Below are positions 17,085 through 24,684 of a stretch of DNA of 36,355 bases, piece after piece. The stretch is from positions 1 to 36,355 of the forward strand of contig DASVDB010000124.1 of the NCBI GenBank assembly GCA_036381315.1, in the 5' to 3' direction. This stretch comes from Bacilli bacterium (GTDB lineage: Bacteria > Bacillota > Bacilli > Paenibacillales > KCTC-25726). A program made the position numbers and the translations under genes. The first letter of the stretch is position 1. Each line of letters opens with the position of its first letter. The notes beneath the pieces are model-generated. The model made no database searches and had not been told where the DNA came from. It saw only the letters and a list, made by a program, of their open reading frames with translations.

Positions 17085-17364
17085 ACGTTGACCACGAGTT
17101 ACATTAATGGGCCATCCCTCTTCTTCGGCATCATCAAAGTCAATGGATTGTCTGTGCCCGATCATTAGTGCCAGCGCTGTCCCACCTGCTAAATATGCTT
17201 CTGGAATCGGTGATACTGCCAAGGGAAATTTCATCGCCCATATTCAATACCCGCTCAATGATAAAGTGACGATTTTCCTTGATATCCAGGGAGTGCAAAT
17301 CTGTATCCCAGAACAGCCTTGTCACATCTTGTTGAACTCCGTGCAAATCCGACAATCTCCTCAC
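17085..17364 (-). pseudogene. Remnant of a DUF6922 / AbiEii-type nucleotidyltransferase toxin-antitoxin locus
   Basis: On the minus strand one frame reads LFWDTDLHSLDIKENRHF then IIERVLNMGD (about 17310-17234), the hallmark start of DUF6922 antitoxin-like proteins. Immediately downstream in another frame (17224-17085) the text FPLAVSPIPEAYLAGGTALAL continues into MIGHRQSIDFD, the nucleotidyltransferase core of AbiEii-family toxins (LAGGTALAL..GHR.S.DFD), and then DDAEEEGWP, which resembles that family's C-terminal YFDDAEEE segment. Most of both genes is missing: the antitoxin stops after about 40 residues and the toxin core is joined to its tail near the DFD/FDD similarity. This is a deleted, frame-broken relic. 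Family identification rests on motif memory. Confidence 0.65.
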
Positions 17365-17536
17365 CCAGCTTTATTTTCTATATTTTCGAGTGATATAACA
17401 CACTTGCGATTGCCGTGGCGGCCTGCTTGCAGAATATAGTCCATCATTTGCATCACATACTGAAATGTCGACCGATTTGCGGAACAGCTAAACTGAAACT
17501 GTGAAAATGTTAATAAGACTGAAGAGGTGTCTGGTT

Positions 17537-17695
17537 ATGGCTGTACAAAATGAAGTAAAAGTATGGGAGACGATAAAGACAATCCCCACTTATGGAATCG
17601 GCGCACCGGGTAAAAATCCGCTGTTTTTGGAAAAACGGGTGTACCAGGGCAGTTCGGGGAAAGTTTACCCGTATCCGGTGATCGACAAAATTGAA
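17537..17695 (+). pseudogene. N-terminal fragment of a DUF5107 (TPR) family protein
   Basis: The frame begins at ATG 17537 behind GAAGAGGTG and reads EVKVWETIKTIPTYGIG, PGKNPLFLEKRVYQGSSG and KVYPYPVIDKI. This is the N-terminus of large (about 1000-residue) DUF5107/TPR proteins linked to carbohydrate metabolism. After VIDKI near 17695 the similarity ends abruptly and the rest of the frame to 17971 is unrelated antisense text. Only about 53 residues remain, so the gene is truncated by a rearrangement. The intact start and ribosome site suggest fairly recent loss. Confidence 0.75.
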
Positions 17696-17699
17696 GTCG

Positions 17700-17870
17700 A
17701 TAGCTCTGGCCCCCGCCTGATAATCATCACAGCATGTAACGACACTTCCTCATTCTTGCAACATTCATTTGCCTCTGCCATTCCTTCACTTAACTGTTGT
17801 ATCGGCGGAATCGGCAAGATTTTTGCAAAAATGTGCTTTACAACTGTACGATCATGCTGCAAATCGTTTT
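17700..17870 (-). pseudogene. Possible frameshifted remnant of a response-regulator receiver domain
   Basis: Downstream of the ComP-like kinase on the same strand, where its response regulator is expected, pieces of receiver-like sequence appear in alternating frames: IFAKIL, then ADSADTTV in the next frame, SEGMAE, MLQE, and EEVSLHAV or SVVTCCDDYQAGARAI. Combined they resemble a receiver start (KILxADxxTTVxEGMxxMLQ). Several frameshifts and stops are needed and the fragment ends at the DUF5107 junction. The call rests on weak pattern and on position. Confidence 0.35.
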
Positions 17871-17905
17871 CCGATTTTGGACGAACTCTCCATACTGCCG
17901 TTTCT

Positions 17906-20221
17906 TCATGCCGATATCGATGCTTGCAGGGGAAAAGAAATTTTCAATTTCAGCCCCTCGCCCGCTTTTGAATGAATGTCCAACTGGCCGTGCAGATCGA
18001 GGACACGGCTTTTCATCTGCAGCATGCCGACGCCGGTTTTGCCCGGCACCGGATCGGGAATTTGGTCAAAGCCGATGCCGTCGTCGCGATATTTGAGCTT
18101 GACCGTTCCGTCTTTTGCGGACAGTTCAATCGCCACTTTTGCGGCTTTGGCGTGCTTCTTCGCATTGCTGATCAGTTCTTGCACAATCCGAAACACATGG
18201 CGTTTCTGGTCAAGGTCGAGCTTTTCGATCTGACTTTTGTTGAATACGCGGAATTCGATTTCGCACGTTGCGGCGGCGTTTTCAAATTCCACTGTTTTTT
18301 CAATCGAATTGACCAAACCGGTAGTGCGCAGCAGATGGGGGTAAAGCTCAAAGCAGCTTTGCCGCAGATTGGTGTTGATGATTTCAATATATTCGGTCAA
18401 CTTGTTCAGCTCGGATTGGTCTTCTTCGGTTAATGCGTATTTTTCCAGAAGCGCGGTCAGCTTGCGCTTCAAATACAAAAGATCCTGCATGGTCGTATCG
18501 TGCAGATCGTTGGCTATCCGTTGGCGCTCTTTTTCCTGCATTTCAAACATGGACTTGCGAAACCATAAAAATTCTTTGGCGGCCTGTTCATCGGGCGCCT
18601 GCGCGGCAAACTCGTGCAGTTTTGTCGTCAGCTTGCGGATCAAATACAAATTTTCCAGGCTGACGGACAAATATGTGATGATCAGGTTCAGCCAATCCAG
18701 TTCCTCCTTGACGAGCATCGTCTTCGCTTTCTTTTCGGAGACGATGAGGAAGCTGCTGTATTCTTCATGGTGGTTGATCGGGAATATGGTGCAACAATCG
18801 CAACTTTTTCGTCCTTCTTTGATATGCCTTTCGATTTTCCCATAATCAACTTCGCCGATGCCGATCGTTTCCAACTCTTCCGCAGACTGAAAGACGATCG
18901 CGCAGCCGTGCACCTGCAGCGTATTGACAATGTCCACCAACACAATCTCTTTAATTTCCCGAAAATTGGATATTGTCGCGAGATCGCGCGATATTTTCCC
19001 CAATGCCCGCTGCAAATAATACTTGCGCGGGAACATGACTTTATTCAATTTGGTCGTAATGTATTCAAGCGAATATAAAACGAACGTCCCCAATGTCACG
19101 GTAATGATGAACAGGATAACCAACCGGTCCACGGAAATGGTTGGAGCGAGCAGAGCCGCTGCGATGGCGACTGTGACGGCGCTGGGAATGATGGCGATCA
19201 TAACGGTAAACAGGATGCGTCTGACCACGTTTGGAATATCATACAACCGATTCGTCGCCATCAAATAAGTGAAGGATAACGGGAAAAAGAGGATAAGCCA
19301 GGAAAAATCCAAAAAGCCGATCGATATTTGTTTGAATAATAGTTGCGCCAAAATGTTCAAAACAACAAAGGGGACAAAGGAAATAAACAAGGTAACCCAA
19401 ATCGTTTTGATAATAACGGAAATATACAGGTTTTCTTTACGATGTTTCCAAAACAGGTAGCTTAACAAGCCGAAGTTCCACAAAATTCCACCAATAAAAT
19501 ATGGGTAAGCAATAAAATAACTGATTTTGTAAATCAAATTTGCAGTCTGCGGTATGAAAAAGTTAAACAGAATTATGCTGATTATGGCGATAAAACCATA
19601 TAAATATTTCAAACTGGAGGAGCCGAGATTGATGTTTGCTTTTTCCCGTAAAAAGACGATTAAAAAATGCTGGAAGACGGTTGGCGTCAACATGACAGTG
19701 GTTGCGATCAAAATTTTGCCCACAGCGTCTCCGCGCACAGATGCGCCCAGTCCGGTAAAGGCCAATCCGATGACAACAAACAAAAGCGCGAGATGCCTGG
19801 CGGAGGGGGAATTTTTTAGCTTTCGGAGCAACAATCCAGCCATGTAAAAACAAATAATCTCCGCAAAAATAATCATGACATTTTGACCATCATGGCCACG
19901 TTCATTGCTTAAATCCAGTTTCAATAATTGGCCGGCTTGCGAAACTGTGAGCGAATCGGTCTGTTCAACTTGCCTCCATTTTTTTACGGAAAAATGATCG
20001 AAAGGATCCTTGTCGTTGATTTTTAAGATGACGTCACCCGGTCGGATGCCAAGACGGTAACCGGCACCATCTCTGTCCAATTCAGATACTATCCATTCTT
20101 GGTTGGAAGACAGTTGCAATCTAATACCCATGAATGGATATCTAAACATTAAATATAAAAACCAGCACTGAATAAAAACAAACATGAATAAAAGTAGAAT
20201 AAAAATTGTTCGTTTTAACAT
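17906..20221 (-). CDS. ComP-like membrane sensor histidine kinase with PDZ domain
   Basis: A 771-aa kinase very close in architecture and length to Bacillus ComP, which senses the extracellular ComX pheromone. Order: one membrane segment (1-28), an extracytoplasmic PDZ-like domain (about 36-100, with GYRLGIRPGDVILKINDKDP), six to eight membrane segments (about 115-385), a linker with a GAF-like part, the HisKA_3 dimerisation helix with ERQRIANDLHD and phospho-acceptor His574, and an HATPase_c domain with Asn686 in ELISNAKKH and the DDGIGFD loop. Short C-terminus ends FPLQASISA. The ATG at 20221 follows AAAGGGAGAGAATTT. A ComX-like peptide is encoded divergently 69 bp away. No intact response regulator lies downstream, only degraded sequence, so its partner must be elsewhere or lost. 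Confidence 0.9.
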   Translation of the reverse strand: MLKRTIFILLLFMFVFIQCWFLYLMFRYPFMGIRLQLSSNQEWIVSELDRDGAGYRLGIRPGDVILKINDKDPFDHFSVKKWRQVEQTDSLTVSQAGQLLKLDLSNERGHDGQNVMIIFAEIICFYMAGLLLRKLKNSPSARHLALLFVVIGLAFTGLGASVRGDAVGKILIATTVMLTPTVFQHFLIVFLREKANINLGSSSLKYLYGFIAIISIILFNFFIPQTANLIYKISYFIAYPYFIGGILWNFGLLSYLFWKHRKENLYISVIIKTIWVTLFISFVPFVVLNILAQLLFKQISIGFLDFSWLILFFPLSFTYLMATNRLYDIPNVVRRILFTVMIAIIPSAVTVAIAAALLAPTISVDRLVILFIITVTLGTFVLYSLEYITTKLNKVMFPRKYYLQRALGKISRDLATISNFREIKEIVLVDIVNTLQVHGCAIVFQSAEELETIGIGEVDYGKIERHIKEGRKSCDCCTIFPINHHEEYSSFLIVSEKKAKTMLVKEELDWLNLIITYLSVSLENLYLIRKLTTKLHEFAAQAPDEQAAKEFLWFRKSMFEMQEKERQRIANDLHDTTMQDLLYLKRKLTALLEKYALTEEDQSELNKLTEYIEIINTNLRQSCFELYPHLLRTTGLVNSIEKTVEFENAAATCEIEFRVFNKSQIEKLDLDQKRHVFRIVQELISNAKKHAKAAKVAIELSAKDGTVKLKYRDDGIGFDQIPDPVPGKTGVGMLQMKSRVLDLHGQLDIHSKAGEGLKLKISFPLQASISA

Positions 20222-20242
20222 AAATTCTCTCCCTTTTTTAGA

Positions 20243-20269
20243 AATTTAATGATATAATGTCATTAAATT
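20243..20269. promoter_or_regulatory. Perfect palindrome overlapping a TATAAT -10 between the kinase and the ComX-like gene
   Basis: AATTTAATGA (20243-20252) and its exact complement (20260-20269) flank TATAATG, so the plus-strand -10 TATAAT (20253-20258) lies in the centre. No good -35 precedes it. It sits between the divergent genes and suits a dimeric regulator acting on both. Confidence 0.6.
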
Positions 20270-20290
20270 GTGATGAAGAGAGGTGATATA

Positions 20291-20461
20291 ATGCAAGCTG
20301 TTTTGTATTCTCCTCAATTGCATCATGTCGTACGGAAAATGAAAGCCAAGAAAGAAAGCACTTACATTGCCAAGCTCTCGAACGAAGAAACGGTCGCGCT
20401 AACGAAAGTACTTAATTCCAAACAAAAAGGCAAACCGGAAATCAAAGAATATTGGTGGTAA
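20291..20461 (+). CDS. ComX-like pheromone precursor peptide (putative)
   Basis: A 56-residue peptide starting at ATG 20291, six bases behind GAGAGGTGAT; an in-frame ATG at 20270 overlaps the palindrome and is unlikely. It has a charged, amphipathic body (HHVVRKMKAKKESTYIAKL, then SNEETVALTKVLNS) and ends KEYWW. ComX precursors are 53-58 residues, have the pattern of a helical N-terminal half, a short Leu/Ile-x-x-(S/T)-x-x-E segment, and a C-terminal part with the Trp that is prenylated by ComQ. Length, C-terminal aromatic Trp and placement next to a ComP-type kinase fit; the classical SLIG box is not obvious, transcription is divergent rather than co-directional, and no ComQ is present. It could instead be an unrelated small protein. 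A strong terminator closes the unit. Confidence 0.5.
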   Translation: MQAVLYSPQLHHVVRKMKAKKESTYIAKLSNEETVALTKVLNSKQKGKPEIKEYWW

Positions 20462-20487
20462 TTGTTTCTCCTTAATTTTACCAGAAC

Positions 20488-20530
20488 AAAAAGAGGTTGC
20501 ATATATTTTTAAAATATGCAACCTCTTTTT
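20488..20530. terminator. Bidirectional terminator between ComX-like gene and DUF2935 gene
   Basis: A perfect 17-bp stem (20488-20504 with 20514-20530) bearing AAAAAG at its left end and CTTTTT at its right end serves both convergent genes. Confidence 0.92.
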
Positions 20531-20557
20531 GCGGTTTTATGGCTTTTTCCACTTCTC

Positions 20558-21331
20558 TTACAACACCACCCTCTCTTCTAAATTTCTCCACAGGTGGTGC
20601 GCCTCTCTGGCAATGTGTTCCAACAAGTCCGGCGGTGACGTGGTGACGGCGGCGCATTGTTTGATCAGATCGTCCAATTCCAGCTTGAATGCTTCCAGGG
20701 CTTTGGCTTCTTGAATCACCATTTGGCTGAAGCCGTTTAAAGACGGTAACACCTCTTGGCGCGGAGGGCGTATCATGGTTCGGAGCGCGTTGGCTTGCAG
20801 GAATAAATTCTCGAATTTTTTCGTCATTTTTCTGACCCGGGCATGAAGTTCGTAATTTGACGCGTCCAAATAATGGCTGATATAACTGAGATGATCAGCC
20901 ATTTGCCTTAACCAGAAGTAGCTTTCATGAATCATGGCGTCCGCCGGCGCAACCTTGCCGCCTGACTGCAGCAAATTAAACACGGACAGTGTCTCTTCGG
21001 CTTCCCGAATCATATGATCCAGAAGCGATTGCGGCGTGGAAATGATGACATTGCAGCGAAGGGCTCTATCCAATGTATACACGAGCAAGCTATGAAATTC
21101 GGGTACGGCTCGCTGCGCTTCGTGAATCAACGTCCCGGGATCGGCCGATTTTGTTTTTGTTTTTTCGAAAATGGCTCCCAAACGTTGCATGACATGCTGG
21201 TTCGCGCGGGCGAGTTCCCGTTCATAATGGCTTATTTCCCTGTCCAAAAAACGACTGTGATCAAAATTGTTCTGCACCCAAAACGCGATAATTCCATTGA
21301 TATCCCGTTCATAATGATCTGTGTAGGGCAT
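20558..21331 (-). CDS. DUF2935 domain protein (four-helix, putative metal-binding)
   Basis: A 257-aa, almost wholly helical soluble protein of the DUF2935 family, common in Bacilli and some clostridia and related to spore-coat CotB-like sequences. Two copies of a helical hairpin are visible: the first with FWVQNNFDHSRFL and several spaced acidic/His residues, the second with ESYFWLRQMADHLSYI. Conserved Asp-His and Glu pairs suggest a di-metal site, but no reaction is known. The ATG at 21331 lies behind AAGAGGTTGTGCCGCC. It is monocistronic, separated from the ComX-like gene by a bidirectional terminator and divergent from dnaB. Family is fairly sure, function unknown. Confidence 0.8.
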   Translation of the reverse strand: MPYTDHYERDINGIIAFWVQNNFDHSRFLDREISHYERELARANQHVMQRLGAIFEKTKTKSADPGTLIHEAQRAVPEFHSLLVYTLDRALRCNVIISTPQSLLDHMIREAEETLSVFNLLQSGGKVAPADAMIHESYFWLRQMADHLSYISHYLDASNYELHARVRKMTKKFENLFLQANALRTMIRPPRQEVLPSLNGFSQMVIQEAKALEAFKLELDDLIKQCAAVTTSPPDLLEHIAREAHHLWRNLEERVVL

Positions 21332-21553
21332 GGCGGCACAACCTCTTTCTTTTTTTATAACCCTTACTGCACATTATGGTTATTGGCTTGGTTAGGTTCC
21401 TGCCCACACAAAATGATTTTGTCCTCCTAAGTTTTATACTGATCGCATTGAATAACATAATTGATTGTTGAAGAAAATACTGAAAAAAAAAGATGACAAA
21501 ACAGAAAAATGAGTGGACGCGGGATTAACGAAAAAGCCATCATCGCCGATTTA

Positions 21554-21562
21554 TGATACAAT
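21554..21562 (+). promoter_or_regulatory. Extended -10 of the dnaB-dnaI transcript
   Basis: TGATACAAT (TG 21554-21555, TACAAT 21557-21562) lies 31 bp before the dnaB ATG. The -35 match is poor, as is common with extended -10 promoters. Confidence 0.45.
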
Positions 21563-21593
21563 AAAACGTAATTAGGCGATGGATGGTGTATGT

Positions 21594-23075
21594 ATGCGAA
21601 TCGGCAACTTGTTCGATTTTACCGAAAGCCACCGGTTTTACGCTTACCGCGGTTTTTCGCTTGACAGCTTTAGTTTGAAAATACTATATTCCATCTACCA
21701 GCCGATGATCGGCCCGGGAGCGGTCGGATTATACTGCACATTGTATTATTCGGTTCCCATGGACAAGCTGGGCTTTTCCGCGCCCGAACAGCAGCGCCGC
21801 CTGTTTTTGGCTCTCGGCATGGAAATGAACGAAACGGGCCGAAAGCGGCTGATTGAATTTTCTTCCCGTTTGGAAGCGGTCGGGCTGTTGCAAACTGTTC
21901 GCAAATACATAGCTGATTCCGACGAATTTGTTTACGAATACACGTTGCTTGCTCCGCTTATGCCGGATGAGTTTTTTCAAAACCAGCATTTGGTTATGCT
22001 GCTTCGCGACAAGCTGGGCAAGCATGCCGTATTGGCGCTGCGCAACGAGTTCGCCGCGGCATATCCGGCGGACCGCTTGCCGCCTTTGCAAGACAGCGGC
22101 GAGCAATTGACGGTGCCGTTTTACGATTTGTTTCGCTTAAACCTGAATTCCGTTGATGAGGAATTGGAGCAAACGCTGATGCAAATGGCGCCCGCGCGCG
22201 AAACAGCGCCCGCGCCGATCGGTACGTTTCGCGGTTTCAGCTTTGCCGAGTTGCTGATGCGCATACCCAGGCAGTCGGCAAACCGCCCCTATATTGAGGC
22301 GCTGCGCAATGACCCGGAAGGCTTTGCGGCGGTTAATTATACGGCGGCAAAATATATGCTGACATTGGCGGAAACGTGCCGACTGTTGGATGAGGACGGC
22401 ATTTTTTCCCCGGACGGCGATTTGTGGGTGGAAGAATTGCAATATCGCGCCGCCCAACTGTTCAGGCAAAAACAAAAGCATGCGAGCGACCGGAATGTGG
22501 CGCTGGCCAAACTGGCGAAGCAGCCTGCGACCGGCAAAGATTCGCTCCTTCCGCAAAAACCGGTAGATCCCGCAAGCATCGTGGACGTGCCGCAAACGCT
22601 GCAAGGGAATATGACCGCCGAAAGCTACAGTTTATTTTTAAAAAACGCGCCGTATACGCAAGTTTTGGCGCTGTTTTTCCCCGGCGCGGTGCCGTCCCAA
22701 ACATTAAAGCTGTTTGAGACGGTCGACTTTCATTTTAAGCTGCCGGAAGAAGTGATCAACGCGCTCATTCATTATTTGATGGCGAACCGCAAATCAATCG
22801 CCAAACCGTTTGTCGAGGCGATAGTTGCCAATTTGCTGAGCCAGCGGATTCATACATTCGAACAGGCCATCGCTTATTTTCGGGATATTGAGCAGGCGAT
22901 TGGCAAGCGCAAGTCGGCCGCCCCATCGGGAAAAGGCCGCGCCAAGCAAAAGCCGAAGCTGCCGGTTGCTCCTGCCGATGAGCGTCCTCATCCCGTCAGC
23001 GAGGAGCGGCTTGATGAAATTAAAAAACTGGCGCTCAAGCTGAAAAGTAAGCCCGCGGACGAAAGGGGATCGTAA
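21594..23075 (+). CDS. dnaB: Replication initiation and membrane attachment protein DnaB (primosome)
   Basis: The Firmicute DnaB co-loader (not the helicase) acts with DnaD and DnaI to load the replicative helicase at oriC and at restart sites. The N-terminal DnaB/DnaD winged-helix domain is seen as FSLKILYSIYQPMIGPGAVGLYCTLYY, matching the LYQPLIG hallmark. A second domain around residues 330-420 carries the YSLFLKNAPYTQVL and PEEVINALIHYLMANRKSIAKPFVEAIVANLL segments of the DnaB_2 motif. The C-terminus is basic and low-complexity. I prefer ATG 21594 (493 aa), preceded by GGATGGTG; an in-frame ATG at 21579 is the alternative. The adjacent dnaI begins 3 bp past the stop, forming an operon. 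Confidence 0.92.
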   Translation: MRIGNLFDFTESHRFYAYRGFSLDSFSLKILYSIYQPMIGPGAVGLYCTLYYSVPMDKLGFSAPEQQRRLFLALGMEMNETGRKRLIEFSSRLEAVGLLQTVRKYIADSDEFVYEYTLLAPLMPDEFFQNQHLVMLLRDKLGKHAVLALRNEFAAAYPADRLPPLQDSGEQLTVPFYDLFRLNLNSVDEELEQTLMQMAPARETAPAPIGTFRGFSFAELLMRIPRQSANRPYIEALRNDPEGFAAVNYTAAKYMLTLAETCRLLDEDGIFSPDGDLWVEELQYRAAQLFRQKQKHASDRNVALAKLAKQPATGKDSLLPQKPVDPASIVDVPQTLQGNMTAESYSLFLKNAPYTQVLALFFPGAVPSQTLKLFETVDFHFKLPEEVINALIHYLMANRKSIAKPFVEAIVANLLSQRIHTFEQAIAYFRDIEQAIGKRKSAAPSGKGRAKQKPKLPVAPADERPHPVSEERLDEIKKLALKLKSKPADERGS

Positions 23076-23078
23076 TCC

Positions 23079-24032
23079 GTGAAATCGCTCGCTGAAATAT
23101 TAAAACAATTTCCGGCTGCCGCATATGCGGGCAACATGGAGCAAAAAATCGCCCAAATTCTGAACGCTCCGGAAGTGAAAAAGCTGCGCGCCCAATACCC
23201 GGAATTGGACGAACAAATCCTTTTGCGCAATATCAACAAGCTTTATCAATATGTGACGGAGTATCGCAATTGCGCCAATTGCCCGGGGGTGGATCAATGC
23301 CCGAACGAGTTTCCCGGCCACTATACCCGCTTGTCCGTTGAGTTGGTCAATGGAGAGCCGCAGTTGGTCGAGCGCAAAGTAGCCTGCAAAAAATGGCTGG
23401 CGCATCAGGCGCGGGAAGCGGTGCGCAAACGCGTCCGCAGCTTTTATGTTGATGAGCGCGCGCTTGATGAGGGATGCAACATCGAAGAGATTGTGGAGAT
23501 CGACCGCGACCGGGCGGAAGCCGTCGGCAAGATCATCTCCTATATGATTGCGACGAGGGATAACGGCTTGCAGCCAAAAGGATTGTTCCTGACGGGCGGC
23601 TTTGGCACGGGAAAAACGTTTCTGATGTGCTACATGCTGCACGAATTGGCCAAGTCGGGCTACTCCGGGGTCATTGTTTACACTCCCGAATTTGTCGAGG
23701 ATTTAAAATCGATGTTTTCGGAGCCGCAAAAGCTGAAGGAAACGGTGGAATTGATGAAACAATGCGACTTGCTTGTTTTTGACGACATTGGCGCGGAAAA
23801 CTTGAATCCGTGGGTAAGGGACCATGTGATCGGCTCGATTTTGAACTATCGGATGAACCGCAAACCGACATTTTACACGTCAAATTTCAACCTCGAGTTG
23901 TTGGAGCAGCATTTTTCCTTTACCAACAAGGAAGGGGAAGAAGAATACAAGGGGCGCAGGCTGATGGACCGCATCCGGCCGTATGTGGACGTGATCGAGG
24001 TCGCCGGTACAAACAAACGCGGAAACGTTTAA
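23079..24032 (+). CDS. dnaI: Primosomal helicase loader DnaI
   Basis: A 317-aa AAA+ ATPase that loads the DnaC replicative helicase in Bacilli. The N-terminal part binds the helicase and carries a Cys-rich zinc site (NCANCPGVDQCPNEFPGHY). The AAA+ domain shows Walker A GGFGTGKTF with Lys179, Walker B LLVFDDIGAEN, and sensor-like YTSNFNLELLEQHF followed by the arginine-rich RRLMDRIRPY. Translation starts at GTG 23079 behind GAAAGGGGATC, three bases after the dnaB stop. A small terminator follows at 24049. All expected elements are intact. Confidence 0.94.
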   Translation: MKSLAEILKQFPAAAYAGNMEQKIAQILNAPEVKKLRAQYPELDEQILLRNINKLYQYVTEYRNCANCPGVDQCPNEFPGHYTRLSVELVNGEPQLVERKVACKKWLAHQAREAVRKRVRSFYVDERALDEGCNIEEIVEIDRDRAEAVGKIISYMIATRDNGLQPKGLFLTGGFGTGKTFLMCYMLHELAKSGYSGVIVYTPEFVEDLKSMFSEPQKLKETVELMKQCDLLVFDDIGAENLNPWVRDHVIGSILNYRMNRKPTFYTSNFNLELLEQHFSFTNKEGEEEYKGRRLMDRIRPYVDVIEVAGTNKRGNV

Positions 24033-24048
24033 AAATCCTGTTAAAAAG

Positions 24049-24077
24049 CCGATCCTGTCAACGGATCGGTTTCTTTC
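24049..24077 (+). terminator. Terminator after dnaI
   Basis: CCGATCC (24049-24055) pairs with GGATCGG (24063-24069), followed by TTTCTTTC. Confidence 0.7.
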
Positions 24078-24125
24078 GGTTCTAATGGTTCTGTTGGTAA
24101 ACCTTTGCGATATCGGCTTACATGC

Positions 24126-24269
24126 TTATCTGTACGTGCTGATAATCGTGACAATAATCGTAACCACAATGATAAATATAAACATGCCGGCAAATCCGGT
24201 GGCCACATCCGCAAAGTCGTTACGCGGTTCCTCGTTGATATGCAATTCCGGATTGTTTTGTTCACTCAT
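24126..24269 (-). CDS. YqzM-like small single-pass membrane protein
   Basis: A 47-aa protein from ATG 24269, behind GGGGAGGAACATACG. The soluble acidic start (MSEQNNPELHINEEP) is followed by RNDFADVATGFAGMF and a single hydrophobic helix of about 20 residues ending near TIISTYR. The pattern N-D-x-x-D-x-x-x-G-F before a C-terminal helix resembles the YqzM family of Bacilli, whose role is unknown. A longer in-frame extension to 24371 lacks a ribosome site and is rejected. It is convergent with dnaI. Confidence 0.65.
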   Translation of the reverse strand: MSEQNNPELHINEEPRNDFADVATGFAGMFIFIIVVTIIVTIISTYR

Positions 24270-24378
24270 CGTATGTTCCTCCCCAAAATCATACGGACTA
24301 TTTAAACGCCATAGCAGTAGTATAACCCAAAATGCCGTGCGATTGCAAAGGTCTTTTGGCGCATTGTCCATGCCGCCC

Positions 24379-24684
24379 GCGCAAACGATCGTAGTTGTCG
24401 CTGCTGTCTGCGCAAACGATCGTATTTGCCCCTGTGTCCGCGCAAACGTTTTGCCCCAGCCGGTTGCGTAAACGGCTGTATTTTCCCTGCCGGTTGCGCT
24501 AACGGACGTATTTGCCGTTATTTTGCGAAAAAACGGCTTGTTGAAATTTTAACGGACGCTGGTGCCGTTATTTGGGCAAAATTCGGCTCCAAAGCCATGA
24601 AAATAGGCAAATAGGCGCAATGACGTCCGTTTAGAAATTTGAAAGCGCAAAAAACCGCCTGTTAACGTCACTGGCGTCCGTTAG
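24379..24684. repeat. Family A intergenic repeats: tandem GCGCAAACGATCGTA-type units and TAACGGACG copies
   Basis: Units starting GCG(C/T)(A/T)AACG recur at 24379, 24410, 24440, 24466 and 24496 (26-31-bp period). Plus-strand TAACGGACG copies lie at 24500-24527 and 24550-24577, minus-strand copies at 24608-24632 and about 24661-24684. They match the copies at 5000-5233. Confidence 0.75.

Noticed and set aside
17366-17508. Minus-strand open frame ending in LENIENKAG
   Set aside because: About 45 codons, no ribosome site and no recognisable family; possibly more debris but not supported.
17696-17971. Continuation of the DUF5107 frame as a 156-codon gene
   Set aside because: Past 17695 the frame has no family similarity and lies antisense to kinase-side debris; the open frame is accidental.
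24126-24371. 81-residue version of the YqzM-like protein
   Set aside because: The strong GGGGAGG site lies immediately before the internal ATG at 24269; the extension has no ribosome site.
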